Origin: Chamaelirium japonicum
Taxonomy: Eukaryota > Streptophyta > Magnoliopsida > Liliales > Melanthiaceae
NCBI GenBank assembly: GCA_947650365.1
Contig: CANTAL010000023.1
Location: 379,501-443,500, forward strand
DNA: 64,000 bases
Reading direction: 5' to 3'
The position numbers and the translations under genes are program-made. Of the stretch, positions 1 through 12,847 are shown piece after piece; the first letter of the stretch is position 1; every line of letters starts with the position of its first letter. The notes under the pieces were generated by a model. That model made no database searches. It saw only the letters and a program-made list of their open reading frames with translations, and was not told where the DNA came from.

Positions 1-2721
1 GTATAGATGTGAAGTAAGAAGGAATCTAAATTCCAAAACTCAACTTCTTAATATTTATACGACCCCTTTAGGGTGGGGCATATTTGACGGCTTTCTCATT
101 CTCCTATCTCACAATACATTATCAGCGGGAACATATCGAGCCCAGCTGACTAGTTATAAGAAAACGGAGAGAGAAACAAAGTCAGAAGAGAGAATAAGAG
201 AAAAGAGAACGGAGAGATAAACGAAGACAGAAGAGAGAAGAAGTCCCGTTCTAGTCCATTAACTATGGGTTTATGTGTGAAGTAAAAAGTAATCTAAATT
301 ACAAAACTCTACTTCTCAATATTATAATTTACTCTCGCCATTCTCTTCTCTCTTCTCCCATGGATTAGAGTTTACCACAGATTACTTAGGCCTAAAGTAG
401 GCTTACCCTATAAATAATAAATAATTTATGACCCCTTTAGGGTAAGTCACGTTTGATGGATCTTTCTTTCTCTCATCTCACAACACATTATCAGTACGAA
501 TATATTGAGCCCAACTGGCCAGTCGTAAGAAAACAGATTAAGAAATAAAGACAAAAGTGAAGTTTTGGAATTTAGATTTCTTCTTACTTCATACCTATAC
601 CCATAACCAATGACTTGGAGCTAGACTTCTTCTCTCTTCTTATTTTATTTATCTCTCCGTTCTCTTTTCTCTTCTTCTCTCTTTTCTATGGAGTTTTTGA
701 ATTTAGATTCCTACTTACTTCACACATATACCCGTGGTCAATAGACTTGGGCAAGACTTCTTCTTTCTTCATTTATCTCTCCATCCTTTTCTTTCTTCTT
801 CTCTCTCTTCTATCTTTGTTTCTCTCTCCGTTTTCTTTTGACTGGTATGCTGGGTATGATATATTTGTACTAATAATGTGTTATGAGATGGGAGAAAGAG
901 AGAACCGTTACACGTGCCGCACCCTAAAGGGGTCGTATAAATATTAAGAAGTAGAGTTTTAGAATTTAGATTCCTTCTTACTTCACACCTATACCCATGG
1001 CGAATGGACTGGAGCAGGACTTCTTATCTCTTCTCTCTTTGTTTATCTCTCCATTCTTTTCTCTTTTTTTCTCTCTCTTCTGTCTTTATTTCTCTCTCTG
1101 TTTTATTGTGACTAGTCGATTGGACTCGACATGTTCAAGCTGATAATGTGTTGTTAGAAGAGAGAAGAGAACCTAAATAAAATATTATAAATCTCTCTAG
1201 TTTTAATAATTAAATAGAAGTCTGTCCTTATCTTTTCTATCTTTTGTGGAGTTTTGGAATTTAGATTCCCTTTTACTTTACACTTATACCCATGGCTAAT
1301 GGACTAGAGTAGGACTTTTTCTTTCTCTTTTCATTTATCTCTACGTTCTTTTTTCTATTCTTCTCTCTCTTCTCTGTTCTCTTCTCTCTTATTTTATCTC
1401 ATCTATGGAGTTTTCGAATTTAGATTCCTTCTTACTTCACACCTAAACCCGTGGCCAATGGACTGGAGTATGACTTCTTCTCCCCTTCTCTCTTGGTTTA
1501 ACTCTCTGTTCTCTTCTATCTTCTACCTAAATAATTTAATTAAATAATATAATTATTTGATTAAGAGAGAAACGAAGACAGAAGAGAGAGAAGAAGAGAA
1601 AAGATAACAAAAAGAGAAGATAATAGAAGTCCTACTCCAGTCTATTTGCCACTGGTATAGGTCTGAAGTAAGAAGGAATCTAAATTCCAAAACTATACAG
1701 AAGAGAGAGAAGAAGAGAGAAGAAATCGGAGAGATAAACGAAGACAGAAGTGGAGTTTTAAAATTTAGATTCCTTCTTACTTTACACCTATACCCGTGGA
1801 TAATGGACTGGAGCAGGCCTTATTCTCTCTTTATTTATTTTTCTGTTATCTTCGCTCTTTTTCTCTCTTTTGAGGAGTTTTGGAATTTAGATTCCTTCTT
1901 ACTTCACACCTATACCCGTGGCCAATGGATTGGAGCAGGACTTCTTCTCCTTCTATCTTTGTTTATCTCTTAGTTCTTTTCTCTTTTCTTCTCTCTCTTC
2001 TGTTTTCATTTCTCCCTTCGTTTTCTTACGACTAGTTAGTAGGGCTTGATATATTCGTGCTGATAAAGTATTATGAGATGGGATGAAGAGAGATCTATCA
2101 AATATGCCCCACCCTAAAGGGGTCGTATAAATATTGAGAAGTGAAGTTTTGGAATTTACCTTCCTTCTTACTTCATACCTATTTAATAATTAAATAAATA
2201 ATTAATTTAATTAAAAAAAATTAGTAATATTACTATGATAGTCATAATAATGTTGACATAAGACTATTGAGAAGTAGAGTTTTAGAATTTAGATTCCTTC
2301 TTACTTTACATATATACCTATGGCCAATGGACTAGAGCAGGACTTCTTCTCTCTTCTCTTTTTGTTTATCTCTCCATTCTCTTCTTTCTTCTTCTCTCTC
2401 TTCTGTCTTCATTTCTCTCTCCGATTTCTTGTTACTGGTTGATTGGGCTCGGTATTTTTGTGCTGATAACGTGTTGTGAGATGAGAGAAAGAAAAGAATG
2501 GAGAGATTTAATTATATTATAGAGATGTGGAGTTTTGGACTTTAGATTCCTTCTAATTTCATACCTATACCCGTGGCTAAAAGATTGAAGCAGGACTTCT
2601 TCTCTCTTCTTTCTTTGTTTATCTCTTCATTCTCTTTTCTCTTCTTTCTCTTCTATCTCTATTTCTTTCTCCGTTTTTTTGTGACTGGTCGGCTGGGCTC
2701 GATATATTCGTGCTGATAAGA

Positions 2722-2947
2722 TATTGTGAGATGGGAGAAAGAGAGAGCTGTCAAACGAGCCCCACCCTAAAGGGGATGTATATTATTTATAGGGTAAGCT
2801 TACTTAGGGCCTAAGCAATCTATTGGAAAGGGGTCGTATATTATTTATAGGATAAGTTTACTTAAGGCTTATGCAATCTATGGGAAACCCTAATCCATGG
2901 GAGAGATCCGACGACAGATAGCCTTCCCATCTAACGATCTCATAACA
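2722..2947 (-). mobile_element. Short LTR-like unit (226 bp) of TRIM-like family
   Basis: On the minus strand it starts TGTTATGAGAT and ends ATCTCACAATA, a TG...(C)A terminus with short inverted ends. It carries the duplicated TATA region typical of the 226-bp variant. A PBS-like 14-mer follows on the minus strand at 2708-2721. It mirrors 7199-7424. Confidence 0.65.
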
Positions 2948-3745
2948 GTTGTAATGTCTTAAATTTTTATAAATAAAAATATAAATTATTTTTAAAGTAA
3001 AAAATTTGGGTGTGACTCATCTTCCATCATTACATCCTATTATTAAATTAGTTTAATTAGTTTAATAAATTAAATAATTAAATAAATATTTAATTATATA
3101 TATATTAAAATAAATAAATAATTAAAAATATTTATTTATTATTCAAATATTAAAATAAATAAATATTTATCTTTTTATTTAAAAAAATATTTATTTAATT
3201 AAAAAAAATTATTATTTATATATTCAAATAATTAACTTATTATTTAAATAATTAGTAAATAGTTATTGAATTATTTTTTATTTTATTACTTAATTAAATA
3301 ATTAATTTTTTAATTAATTATAATTAATATTTCATAATTTAATAAAATAATTTTTTAATTATTTAATTACATACAAATTTACTTTATTATTTTTTATTTA
3401 ACTATAAAATTTTCTAATAATTAAATTATTTATTTATCTTAGTAAATAATCTATTTTTTATATTTCTTCACTAAATAAGTTTTTAAATATTTTAATAATT
3501 AACTAATTATTTAATTATTTAAAAGTAAAATAAAATTTTATGAAATAACTAATAAAAAAATAATTAATAATTTTATTAATTTTACTAAAAAATTAATTAT
3601 TTATTTAATTAAGTAAATAAATTAATTATTTTACTAAAAAATTATTTATTAAATTTTTTAAATTATTAAATTATTTAATATTTAAATAAATAATTAATTT
3701 AATTAAAAAAATTTATTGTAACATTATTATGATAATCATAATAAC
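2948..3745. repeat. AT-rich block
   Basis: Almost entirely A and T, rich in AATTAAATAAATATTTAATT-type palindromic words. It lies just outside the start of an LTR-like unit (2947) and ends near a TATTATGATAATCATAATAACG segment that borders several such blocks. It is the mirror of 6310-7198. No ORF or RNA gene is seen. Confidence 0.75.
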
Positions 3746-4452
3746 GTTAAGATGATACTATTGAGAAATAGAGTTTTGAAATTTAGATTCCTTCTATTTT
3801 TACACCTATACCCATGGCCAATGGACTTGAGTAGGACTTCTTCTCTCTTTTCTCTTTATTTATTTCTCTGTTCTTTTCTCTCTTCTTCTTTCTGTTCTGT
3901 GGAGTTTTGGAATTTAGATTCCTTCTTATTTCATACATATACCTATGGCCAATGGATTGGAGTAGGACTTTTTCTCTCTTCTCTCTTCGTTTATCTCTTC
4001 GTTCTTTTCTCTCTTCTGCTCTCTATTCTGTTTTTATTTTTCTCTCCATTTTCTTATGACTGGTCGACTGGGCTCGACATGTTCGTATTGATAATATATT
4101 ATGAGATGGGAGAAAGAGAGAGTCAAACGTGCCCCACCCTAAAGGGGTCAAATATTATTTATAGGGTAAGCTTACTTAGGGCTTAAGTAATCTATAGGAA
4201 ACCCTAACACATGGGAGAAGAGAGAAGATAACGGAAAGATCTAATTATATTATTGAGATATAGAGTGTTGGAATTTAGATTTCTTCTTACTTCACACCTA
4301 TAACCGTGTCGAATGGACTGGAGTAGGACTTCTTCTCTCTTATTTTTTTATTTATCTCTTCATTCTCTTCTCTCTACTTCTCTGTCTTCTGTCTTCGTTT
4401 CTCTCTCTGTTTTCTTGTGACTGGTCCGCTAGGCTTGACATGTTCGTGCTTA

Positions 4453-5602
4453 ATTAGGGCCTAAACAATCTATAGGAAACCCTAATCTATGGGAAAAGAG
4501 ACAAGAGAATAGAGAGATTTAATTATATTATTGAGAAATGGAGTTTTAGAATTTAGATTCCTTCTTACTTTATATTTATACCCGTAGCCAATGGACTACA
4601 TCATGACTTCTTCTCTCTTCTCTTTTCGTTTATCTCTCTGTTCTTCTCTCTCTTTTGTCTTCGTTTCTCTCTCTGTTTTCTTGTGACTGGTCAGTTGGGC
4701 TCAACATGTTTGTGCTGATAACGTGTTGTGACATAGGAAAAAGTGAGAGACGTCAAACGTGCCCCACCCTAAAGGGTTCATATAAATTTTTAGAAGTAGT
4801 GTTTTGGAATTTAGATTCCTTCTTACTTCACACCTATACCCATGGCCAATGGACTGAAACAAGAATTCTTCTCTTCTCGCTTCGGTTATCTCTCTCTTCT
4901 CTTTTCTCTTATTTTCTCTCTTTTTCTCTCTCTTCTGTCTTCAGTTCTTTTTCCGTTTTCTTATGACTGGTCGATCGGCTCGATATGCTCGTGCTGATAA
5001 CGTGTTGTGCGATGAGAGAAAGAGAGAGTCATCAAACGTGCCCCATCTTAAAGGGGTCGTATAGTATTTATAGGGTAAGATTACTTAGGACCTAAATAAT
5101 CTATCAAAGACCCTAATTCATGGGAGAAGAGAGAAGAGATCGAAGAGATTTAATTATAATAGTTAGAAGTGGAGTTTTAGAATTTAGATTTCTTCTTAGT
5201 TCACACCTATACCCATAGCGAATGGACTGGAGTGGGATTTCCTCTCTCTTCTCTCTTTGTTTATCTCTTCGTTCTCTTCTCTATTCTTCACTCTTCTCAC
5301 TACACGTTATCAGCACAAACATGTCAAGCCCAGTTGACCAGTCACAAGAAAACGGTGTAAGAAACAAAGACAGAAAAGAAAGAATAAGAGAAAGGAGAAC
5401 GGAGAGATAAATGAAAAGAAAAGAAGATAAATAAAATATTTTTCATACTCATAAATTTATATAAATTATTTAAATATTTAAATAATAATATTGAGATGAT
5501 ACTATTTAAATATTTAAAGAAATGATATATTTTATAATATTTAAGTAAATATTAATTAAAATAAATAAAATAAATAAGCAATCTCCTATCTCATAACACG
5601 TT
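4453..5602. repeat. Spacer (loop) of palindrome 1
   Basis: This ~1.15 kb lies between the two arms and does not pair with itself over its length. It is made of the same family modules: CT-rich tracts, the GGAATTTAGATTCC motif at about 4552 and 4806, and LTR-like pieces near 4735 and 5010. It also carries the AT-rich landmark starting at 5429 that recurs at 11233 and 17210. I see no gene; the short ORFs are stop-poor CT-rich sequence. Confidence 0.7.
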
Positions 5603-6309
5603 CTCAGCACGAACATATCGAGCCCAACGGACCAGTCATAAGAAAACAGAGAGAGAAACGAAGACAGAAGAGAGAGAAGTAGAGAGAAGAGAATGGAGAG
5701 ATAAATAAAAAAATAAGAGAGAAGAAGTCCTACTCTAGTCTATTCGCCACGGTTATAGGTGTGAAGTAAGAAGAAATCTAAATTCCAACAATCCATATAT
5801 CAATAATATAATTAGATCTCTCTGTTATCTTCTCTCGTCTCCCATGTGTTAGGGTTTCCTATAGATTGTTTAGGCCCTAAGTAAGCTTATCCTATAAATA
5901 ATATATAACCCCTTTAGGGTGGGGCACGTTTGATGGCTTTCTCTTTCTCCCATCTCACAACATATTATCAACACAAATATATCGAGCCCAGCCGACAAGT
6001 CATAAGAAAATGGAGAGAAAAATGAAGACAGAAGAGAGAGCAGAAGAGAGAAGAGAATGAAGAGATAAACGAAGATAGAAAAGAGAAAAAGTCCTACTCC
6101 AGTCCATTGGCCACAGGTATATGTGTGAAATAAGAAGGAATCTAAATTCCAAATCTCCACAGAAGAGAGAGAAGAAGAGAGAATAGAATGGAGAGATAAA
6201 TGAAAAGAAAAGAGAGAAGAAGTTCTACTCAAGTCCATTGGCCATGGGTATAGGTGTGAGAAAAGACGGAATCTAAATTTTAAAACTCTACTTCTCATTA
6301 GTATAATCA

Positions 6310-7198
6310 TAACGTTATTATGATTATCATAATAATATTACAATAACTTTTTTAATTAAATTAATTTTTTATTTAAATATTAAATAATTTAATAATTTAA
6401 AAAATTTAATAAATAATTTTTTAGTAAAATAATTAATTTATTTACTTATTGAAATATTAAATTAAATTTATTATGTTATTTATTTATTTATTATTATATT
6501 ATTAAATAATTAAACAAGGTAACTATTTATTTATTTAAATTATTAAATAATAAATAATAATTAAATTATATATTTAATTAATTATTTTTTTATTAATTAT
6601 TTCATAAAATTTTATTTTATTTTTAAATAATTAAATAATTCTTTAATTACTAAAATATTTAAAAACTTATTTAGTGAAGAAATATATTAAATAGATTATT
6701 TACTAAAACAAATAAATAATTTAATTAGTAAATAATTTTATAGTTAAATAAATAATAATAAAGTATATTTTTATATTATTAAATAATTAAATATTTATTT
6801 TATTAAATTATAAAATATTAGTTACAATTAATTAAAAAATTAATTATTTAATGAAGTAATAAAATAAAAAAATAATTCAATAACTATTTACTAATTATTT
6901 AAATAATTAGTTAATTATTTGAATATATAAATAATAATTTTTTTTAATTAAATTAATATTTTATTAAATAACAAAATAAATATTTATTTATTTTAATATT
7001 TGAATATTAAATAAATAATTTAAATAATTTTGTTATTTAATTATATATATAATTAAATATTTATTTAATTATTTAATTTATTAAACTAATTAAATTAATT
7101 AAATAATAGGAAGTAATGAAGAAAGATGAGTCACACCCGAATTTTTTACTTTAAAAAGAATTTATATTTTTCATTATAAAAATTTAAGACATTACAAC
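6310..7198. repeat. AT-rich block
   Basis: Mirror copy of the block at 2948-3745, bounded by the TTATTATGATTATCATAATAA motif on the left and by the LTR-like unit start at 7199 on the right. The right edge (GAAAGATGAGTCACACCCGAA...ACATTACAAC) is shared with the other blocks and is the least AT-rich part. Confidence 0.75.
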
Positions 7199-7424
7199 TG
7201 TTATGAGATCGTTCGATGGTAAGGCTATCTATCGTCGGATCTCTCCCATGGATTAGGATTTCCCATAGATTGCTTAGGCCTTAAGTAAACTTACCCTATA
7301 AATAATATACGACCCCTTTCCCATAGATTACTTAGGCCCTAAGAAAGCTTACCCTATAAATAATATACGTCCCCTTTAGGGTAGGGCTCGTTTGACGGCT
7401 CTCTCTTTCTCCCATCTCACAATA
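7199..7424 (+). mobile_element. Short LTR-like unit (226 bp) of TRIM-like family
   Basis: Begins TGTTATGAGATCG and ends ATCTCACAATA, followed at 7425-7438 by TGTTATCAGCACGA, one base off the family PBS-like 14-mer. Inside are two CCCTATAAATAATATACG TATA-like segments 58 bp apart, from a tandem duplication. Upstream DNA is AT-rich; downstream is the purine-rich leader. No coding sequence is associated. Confidence 0.68.
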
Positions 7425-10400
7425 TGTTATCAGCACGAATATATCGAGCCCAGCCGACCAGTCACAAAAAAACGGAGAAAGAAATAGAGATAGAAGAGAG
7501 AAAAGAGAAAAGAGAATAAAAAGATAAACGAAGAAAGAAGAGAGAAGAAGTCCTGCTCCAGTCTTTTGGTCACGGGTATAGGTATGAAATAAGAAATAAT
7601 CTAAAGTCCAAAACTCTATATCTCTATAATATAATTAAATCTCTCCATTCTTTTCTTTCTCTCATCTCACAACACGTTATCAGCACGAAAATTTCGAGCC
7701 CAATCAACCAGTCATAAGAAATCGGAGAGAGAAACGAAGACAGAAGAGAGAGAAGAAGAAAGAAGAGAACAGAGAGATAAACAAAGAGATAAGAAAGAAT
7801 AAGTCCTGCTCTAGTCCATTGGCCATGGGTATATATGTGAAGTAAGAAGGAATCTAAATTCTAAAACTCCACTTCTCAATAGTCTCATCTCAACGTTATT
7901 ATGACTATCATAGTAATGTTACTATAATTTTTTTAATTAAATTAATTATTTATTTAATTATTAAATAGGTATAAAGTAAAAAGGAATCTAAATTCCAAAA
8001 CTTCACTTCTTAATATTTATACTACCCCTTTAGGATAAGACATGTTCGATTGAACTCTCTTTATCCTATCTCACAATACGTTATCAGCACGAATATGTCA
8101 AGCCTTGCTAACTAGTCGCAAGAAAATGAAGAGAGAAATAAAGATAGAAGAGAGAGAAGAAAAGATAAAAGAACTAAAAGATAAACAAAGATAGAAGGAG
8201 AAGAAGTCCTGATCCAATCCATTGGCCATGGGTATAGATGTGAAGTAAGAAGGAATCTAAATTCCAAAACTCCACAGAAGAGATAAAAAGAACAAAGATA
8301 ACGGAAAGATAAATGAAGAGAGAATAAGTCCTGCTCCAGTCCATTATCCACGAGTATAGGTGTGAAGTAAGAAGGAATCTAAATTCTAAAACTCTACTTC
8401 TGTCATCGTTTATCTCTCCGTTCTCTTCTCTCTTCTTCTCTCTCTTTTGTGTAGTTTTGGAATTTAGATTTCTTCTTACTTCACACCTATACCTGTGGCA
8501 GATGGACTGGAGTAGGACTTCTACTATCTTCTCTCTTCGTTTATCTCTTCGTTATTTTCTCTCTTATTCTCTCTCTTTTGTCTTCGTTTCTCTCTTAATT
8601 AAATAATTATATTATTTAATTAAATTATTTAGGTAGAAGAGAGAAGAGAATAAGAGTTAAACCAAGAGAGAAGGGGAAAAGAAGTCATACTCCAGTCCAT
8701 TGGCCATGGGTATAGGTGTGAAGTAAGAAGGAATCTAAATTCCAAAACTCCACAGACGAGAGAAAATAAGAGAGAAGAGAACAGAGAAAAGAGAGAAGAA
8801 TAGAGAAGAGAACGAGATAAACGACAAGAGAAGAGAGAAAAAGTCCTACTCCAGTCCATTGGCCATGGGTATAAGTGTAAAGTAAATGGGAATCTAAATT
8901 CCAAAACTCCATAAAAGATAAAGAAGATAAGGATAGACTTCTATTTAATTATTAAAACTAGAGAGATTTATAATATTTTATTTAGGTTCATTTTTCTCTT
9001 CTAACAACACGTTATCAGTTTGAACATGTCGAGTCCAACCGACTAGTCACAAGAAAACAGAGAGAGAAATAAAGACAGAAGAGAGAGAAAAAAAAAGAAA
9101 AAAATAGAGAGATAAACAAAGAGAGAAGAGATAAGAAGTCCTGCTCCAGTCCATTCACTTCGGGTATAGGTGTGAAGTAAGAAGGAATCTAAATTCTAAA
9201 ACTCCACTTTTCAATATTTATACGACCCCTTTAGGGTGCAGCACGTGTGACGGTTCTCTCTTTCTCCCATCTCACAACACATTATTAGTACGAATATATC
9301 ATGCCCAGCAGACCAGTCAAAAGAAAACGGAGAGAGAAACAAAGACAGAAGAGAGAGAAGAAGAAAGGAGAGGACGGAGAGATAAACGAAGAAAGAAGAA
9401 GTCCTGCCCAAGTCTATTGACCATGGGTATAGGTGTGAAGTAAAAAGGAATCTAAATTCAAAAATTCCACAGAAAAGAGAGAAGAAGAGAAAAGAGAACG
9501 GAGAGATAAATGAAATAAGAAGAGAGAAGAAGTCCTGCTCAAAGCCATTGGCTATGGGTATAGGTGTGAAGTAAGAAGGAATCTAAATTCCAAAACTTCA
9601 CTTTTGTCTTTGTTTCTCAATCCGTTTTCTTACGACTGGTCAGTTGGGCTCAACATATTCGTGCTGATAACGTATTGTGAAATAAGAGAAAGAGAGAGCC
9701 ATCAAACGTGCCCACCCTAAAAGGGTCATAAATTATTTTTTATTTATAGGGTAAGTATACTTTAGGCCTAAGCAATCTATGGTAAATCCTAATCCGTAGG
9801 AGAAGAGAGAAGAGAATGGCGAGAGTAAATTATATTATTAAGAAGTGGAGTTTTGGAATTTAGATTACTTCTTACTTCACACATAAACCCGTAGTTAATG
9901 GACTGGAGCTGGATTTCTTCTCTCTTCTGTCTTCGTTTATCTCTCCGTTCTCTTCTCTCTTATTATCTCTTCTGACTTTGTTTCTCTCTCTGTTTTCTTG
10001 TAACTAGTCAGCTGAGCTCGATATGTTCCTGCTGATAACGTATTATGAGATGGGAGAATAAAAAAGTCATCAAATATGCCCCACCCTAAAGGGGTCGTAT
10101 AAATATTAAGAAGTTGAGTTTTGGAATTTAGATTCCTTCTTACTTCACACCTGTACCCATGGCCAATGGGTTGAAGCAGGACTTCTTCTCTCTTCGTTTA
10201 TCCTTTCGTTCTCTTCTCTCTTTTTCTCACTCTTTTGTCATCATTTCTCTCTTCGTTTTCTCTTCTCTCTTTTTCTCTCTCTTCTGTCTTCATTTTGCTT
10301 TCTATTTTCTTGTAACTGGTAGGCTAGGCTCGATATGTTCGTGCTGTTAATATGTTATGAGGTGGAAGAAAGAGAGATCCATTAAATTTGCCCCTTCTTA

Positions 10401-11789
10401 AAGGTGTCATATAAATATTGAGAAGTTAAGTTTTGTAATTTAGATTCCTTCTTAATTCATACCTATATCTATAGCTAATGGACTGGAGCAGGACTTCTTC
10501 TCTTTTCATATTGATAATGTAACTATAATTTTTTAAATTAAATTATTTATTTAATTAAAACGAAGAGAGTTTTAAAATTTACTATGATAATCATATTAAA
10601 ATTGAGCTGGTACTATTGAGAAGTGGAGTTTTGGAATTTAGATTTCTTCTTACTTTACACCTATACCCATAGCGAATGGACTGGAGTAGGACTTCTTATC
10701 TTTTCTCTCTTTATTTATCTCTCTGTTCTCTTCTCTTTTATTCTCTCTCTTTTGTTTTTGTTTCTCTTTCCGTTTTCTTACGACTCCTGGGCTGGGCTCG
10801 ATACGTTCATGTTAATAACGTATTGTGAGATGGGAGAAAGTGAGAGCCGCCAAATATGCCCTACCCTAAAGGGGTCGTATAATATTTATAGGGTAAGCTT
10901 ACTTAGGGCCTAAGCAATATATAGAAAACCCTAATCCATGGGAGAAGAGAGAAGGGAATAAAGAGATTGAATTATATTAGTGAGAAGTAGAGTTTTGGAA
11001 TTTAGATTCCTTCTTATTTTACACCTATACCCTTGGCTAATGGACTAGAGTAAGACTTCTCTCTTCTTTCATCATTTATCTTTCGGTTATATTCTCTCTT
11101 CTTACAATACGTTATCAGCATGAACATATCGAGCCTAGCCGACCAGTCAGAAGAAAACGATACGAGAAACGAAGACAAAAGAGAGAAAAGAAGAGAGAAG
11201 AGAACAGAGAGATAAATAAAAAAGAAGAAGAGAAATAAAATATTTTTCATGCTCATAAATTTATATAAATTATTTAATAATTATATAATGTTTTATAATT
11301 TAATATTTCAATAATAATATTGAGATAATACTATTTAAATATTTAAAGAAACGATATACTTTATAATATTTAAAGAAATATTAATTGAAATAAATAAAAT
11401 AAATAAGTAATCTCCTATCTCACAATATGTTATCAGTCCAAACATATCAAGCCCAGCAGACCAGTCTCAAAAAAATAAAAAAAGAAACAAAAATAAAAGA
11501 GATTGAAGGAGTGAGAAGAGAACGGAAAGATAAATAAAGAAAGAAGAGAGATGAAGTCCTGCTCCAGTCCATTCGCCACGGATATAGGTGTGAAGTAAAA
11601 AGGAATCTAAATTCCATAACTCCATATACGATAGAAAATAAGAGAGAAGAGTACAGAGCGATAAATGAAGAGAGAATAAAGAAGAAGTCTTACTCAAAAC
11701 CATTGCTAAGGGGTATTGGCGGGAAGTAAGAAGGAATCTAAATTCCAAAACTCCACTTCTCAATAGTATCATCTTAATATTATTATGAT

Positions 11790-12621
11790 TATCATAGTAA
11801 TATTACTAAAATTTTTTTATTTAAAATAATCATTTATTTAATTATTAAAAAATTAAAAAGTTTAAATAATTTAATAATTAATTCCTGAGTAAAAAATTTA
11901 ATTTTTAACTTATTTAATTATTTAATATATTTTTTCTTATAATATTACTAAATAATTAAATTAAATAATGATTTAATTATTTAAATTATTAAATAAAGAA
12001 ATATTGATTTAATAATATAATTAATTAATTAATTTAAATAACGAAATAATTAGTTAATTTTTTAAATATTTAAAAACTTATTTAGTGAATAAATATATTA
12101 AATAGAATATTTACTAAAAAAAAAAATAATTTAAATATTAAATAATTTTATTGTTAAATAAATAATAATAAAATAAATTATTATATCATTAGATAATTAT
12201 ATAATTAATTTATTAAATTATGAAATATTAATTGAAATAAAAAAAAATATTTATTTAATTAAGTAATAAATTAAAAAATAATTCAATAACTATTTAATTA
12301 TTATTTAAATAATTATTTAATTATTTGAATATATAAATAATATAATATTTTTTTAAAAAACATAATATTTTTTGAAAGAATCAAATAAATATTTTTTTTA
12401 TTTTAATATTTAAATAATAAATAAATTATTTAAATAATTTAGTTATATAATTATAAAATAATTAAATATTTATTTAATTATTTAATTATTTAATAATTTA
12501 ATTTATAAAACTAATTAAATTAATTAAATATTAGAATTAAAGAAGTAAGATGAGGTAACCCGAATTTTTTATCTTAAAAATAATTTTTATTTTTCTTTAA
12601 AAAAATTTAAAACATTACAAC
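11790..12621. repeat. AT-rich block
   Basis: Tandem-unit counterpart of 6310-7198, with the same border motifs on both sides and many small indels between them. No gene is seen. Confidence 0.75.
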
Positions 12622-12847
12622 TGTTATAAGATCGTTCGATGGGATGGCTATCCACCGTCGGATCTTTCCCATGGATTATGGTCTCCCATAGATTGTTTAG
12701 GCCCTAAGTAAGCTTACCCTATAAATAATATATGACTCTTTTTATATAGATTGCTTAGGCTCTAAGTAAGCTTACCCTATAAATAATATATGACCCCTTT
12801 AGGGTGGGGCACATTTGACGACTCTTTTTTTTTCCCATCTAACTACA
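12622..12847 (+). mobile_element. Short LTR-like unit (226 bp) with exact PBS-like 14-mer
   Basis: Starts TGTTATAAGATCG and ends CATCTAACTACA. Two CCCTATAAATAATATATG segments sit 58 bp apart. The next 14 bases, 12848-12861, are exactly CGTTATCAGCACGA. Downstream is the family's purine-rich tract. It is the tandem-unit counterpart of 7199-7424. Confidence 0.68.

Larger units (their letters stand above)
1..4452 (+). repeat. Left arm of ~10 kb imperfect inverted repeat (palindrome 1)
   Basis: Read as reverse complement, this arm matches 5603-10158 almost throughout. The first bases, GTATAGATGTGAAG, pair with the segment at 10146-10159; the AT-rich block near 3012-3060 pairs with 7085-7130; and 4186-4450 pairs with 5605-5870. 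Paired coordinates sum to about 10055-10158. The arm contains short-LTR units, purine/pyrimidine tracts and one AT-rich block. Many single-base differences separate the arms, so the inversion is not recent. The arm may continue left of base 1. Confidence 0.85.
5603..10158 (-). repeat. Right arm of ~10 kb imperfect inverted repeat (palindrome 1)
   Basis: Reverse-complement partner of 1-4452. It includes the AT-rich block 6310-7198 and a 226-bp LTR-like unit at 7199-7424, which mirrors 2722-2947. The mirrored LTRs have identical length and share a 58-bp internal duplication, so the module was inverted as a whole. This arm also overlaps the first copy of the 5.8-kb tandem unit. Confidence 0.85.
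5429..11232 (+). repeat. Higher-order tandem unit, copy 1 (~5.8 kb)
   Basis: The unit starts at an AT-rich landmark (AAATAAAATATTTTTCAT...) that recurs at 11233 and 17210. Order within the unit is landmark, purine-rich LTR-derived tract (5590-6310), AT-rich block (6310-7198), 226-bp LTR-like unit (7199-7424), further LTR-family modules to about 10500, then a stretch ending in the next landmark. Spacing between the first two landmarks is 5804 bp. No gene is seen. Confidence 0.7.
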
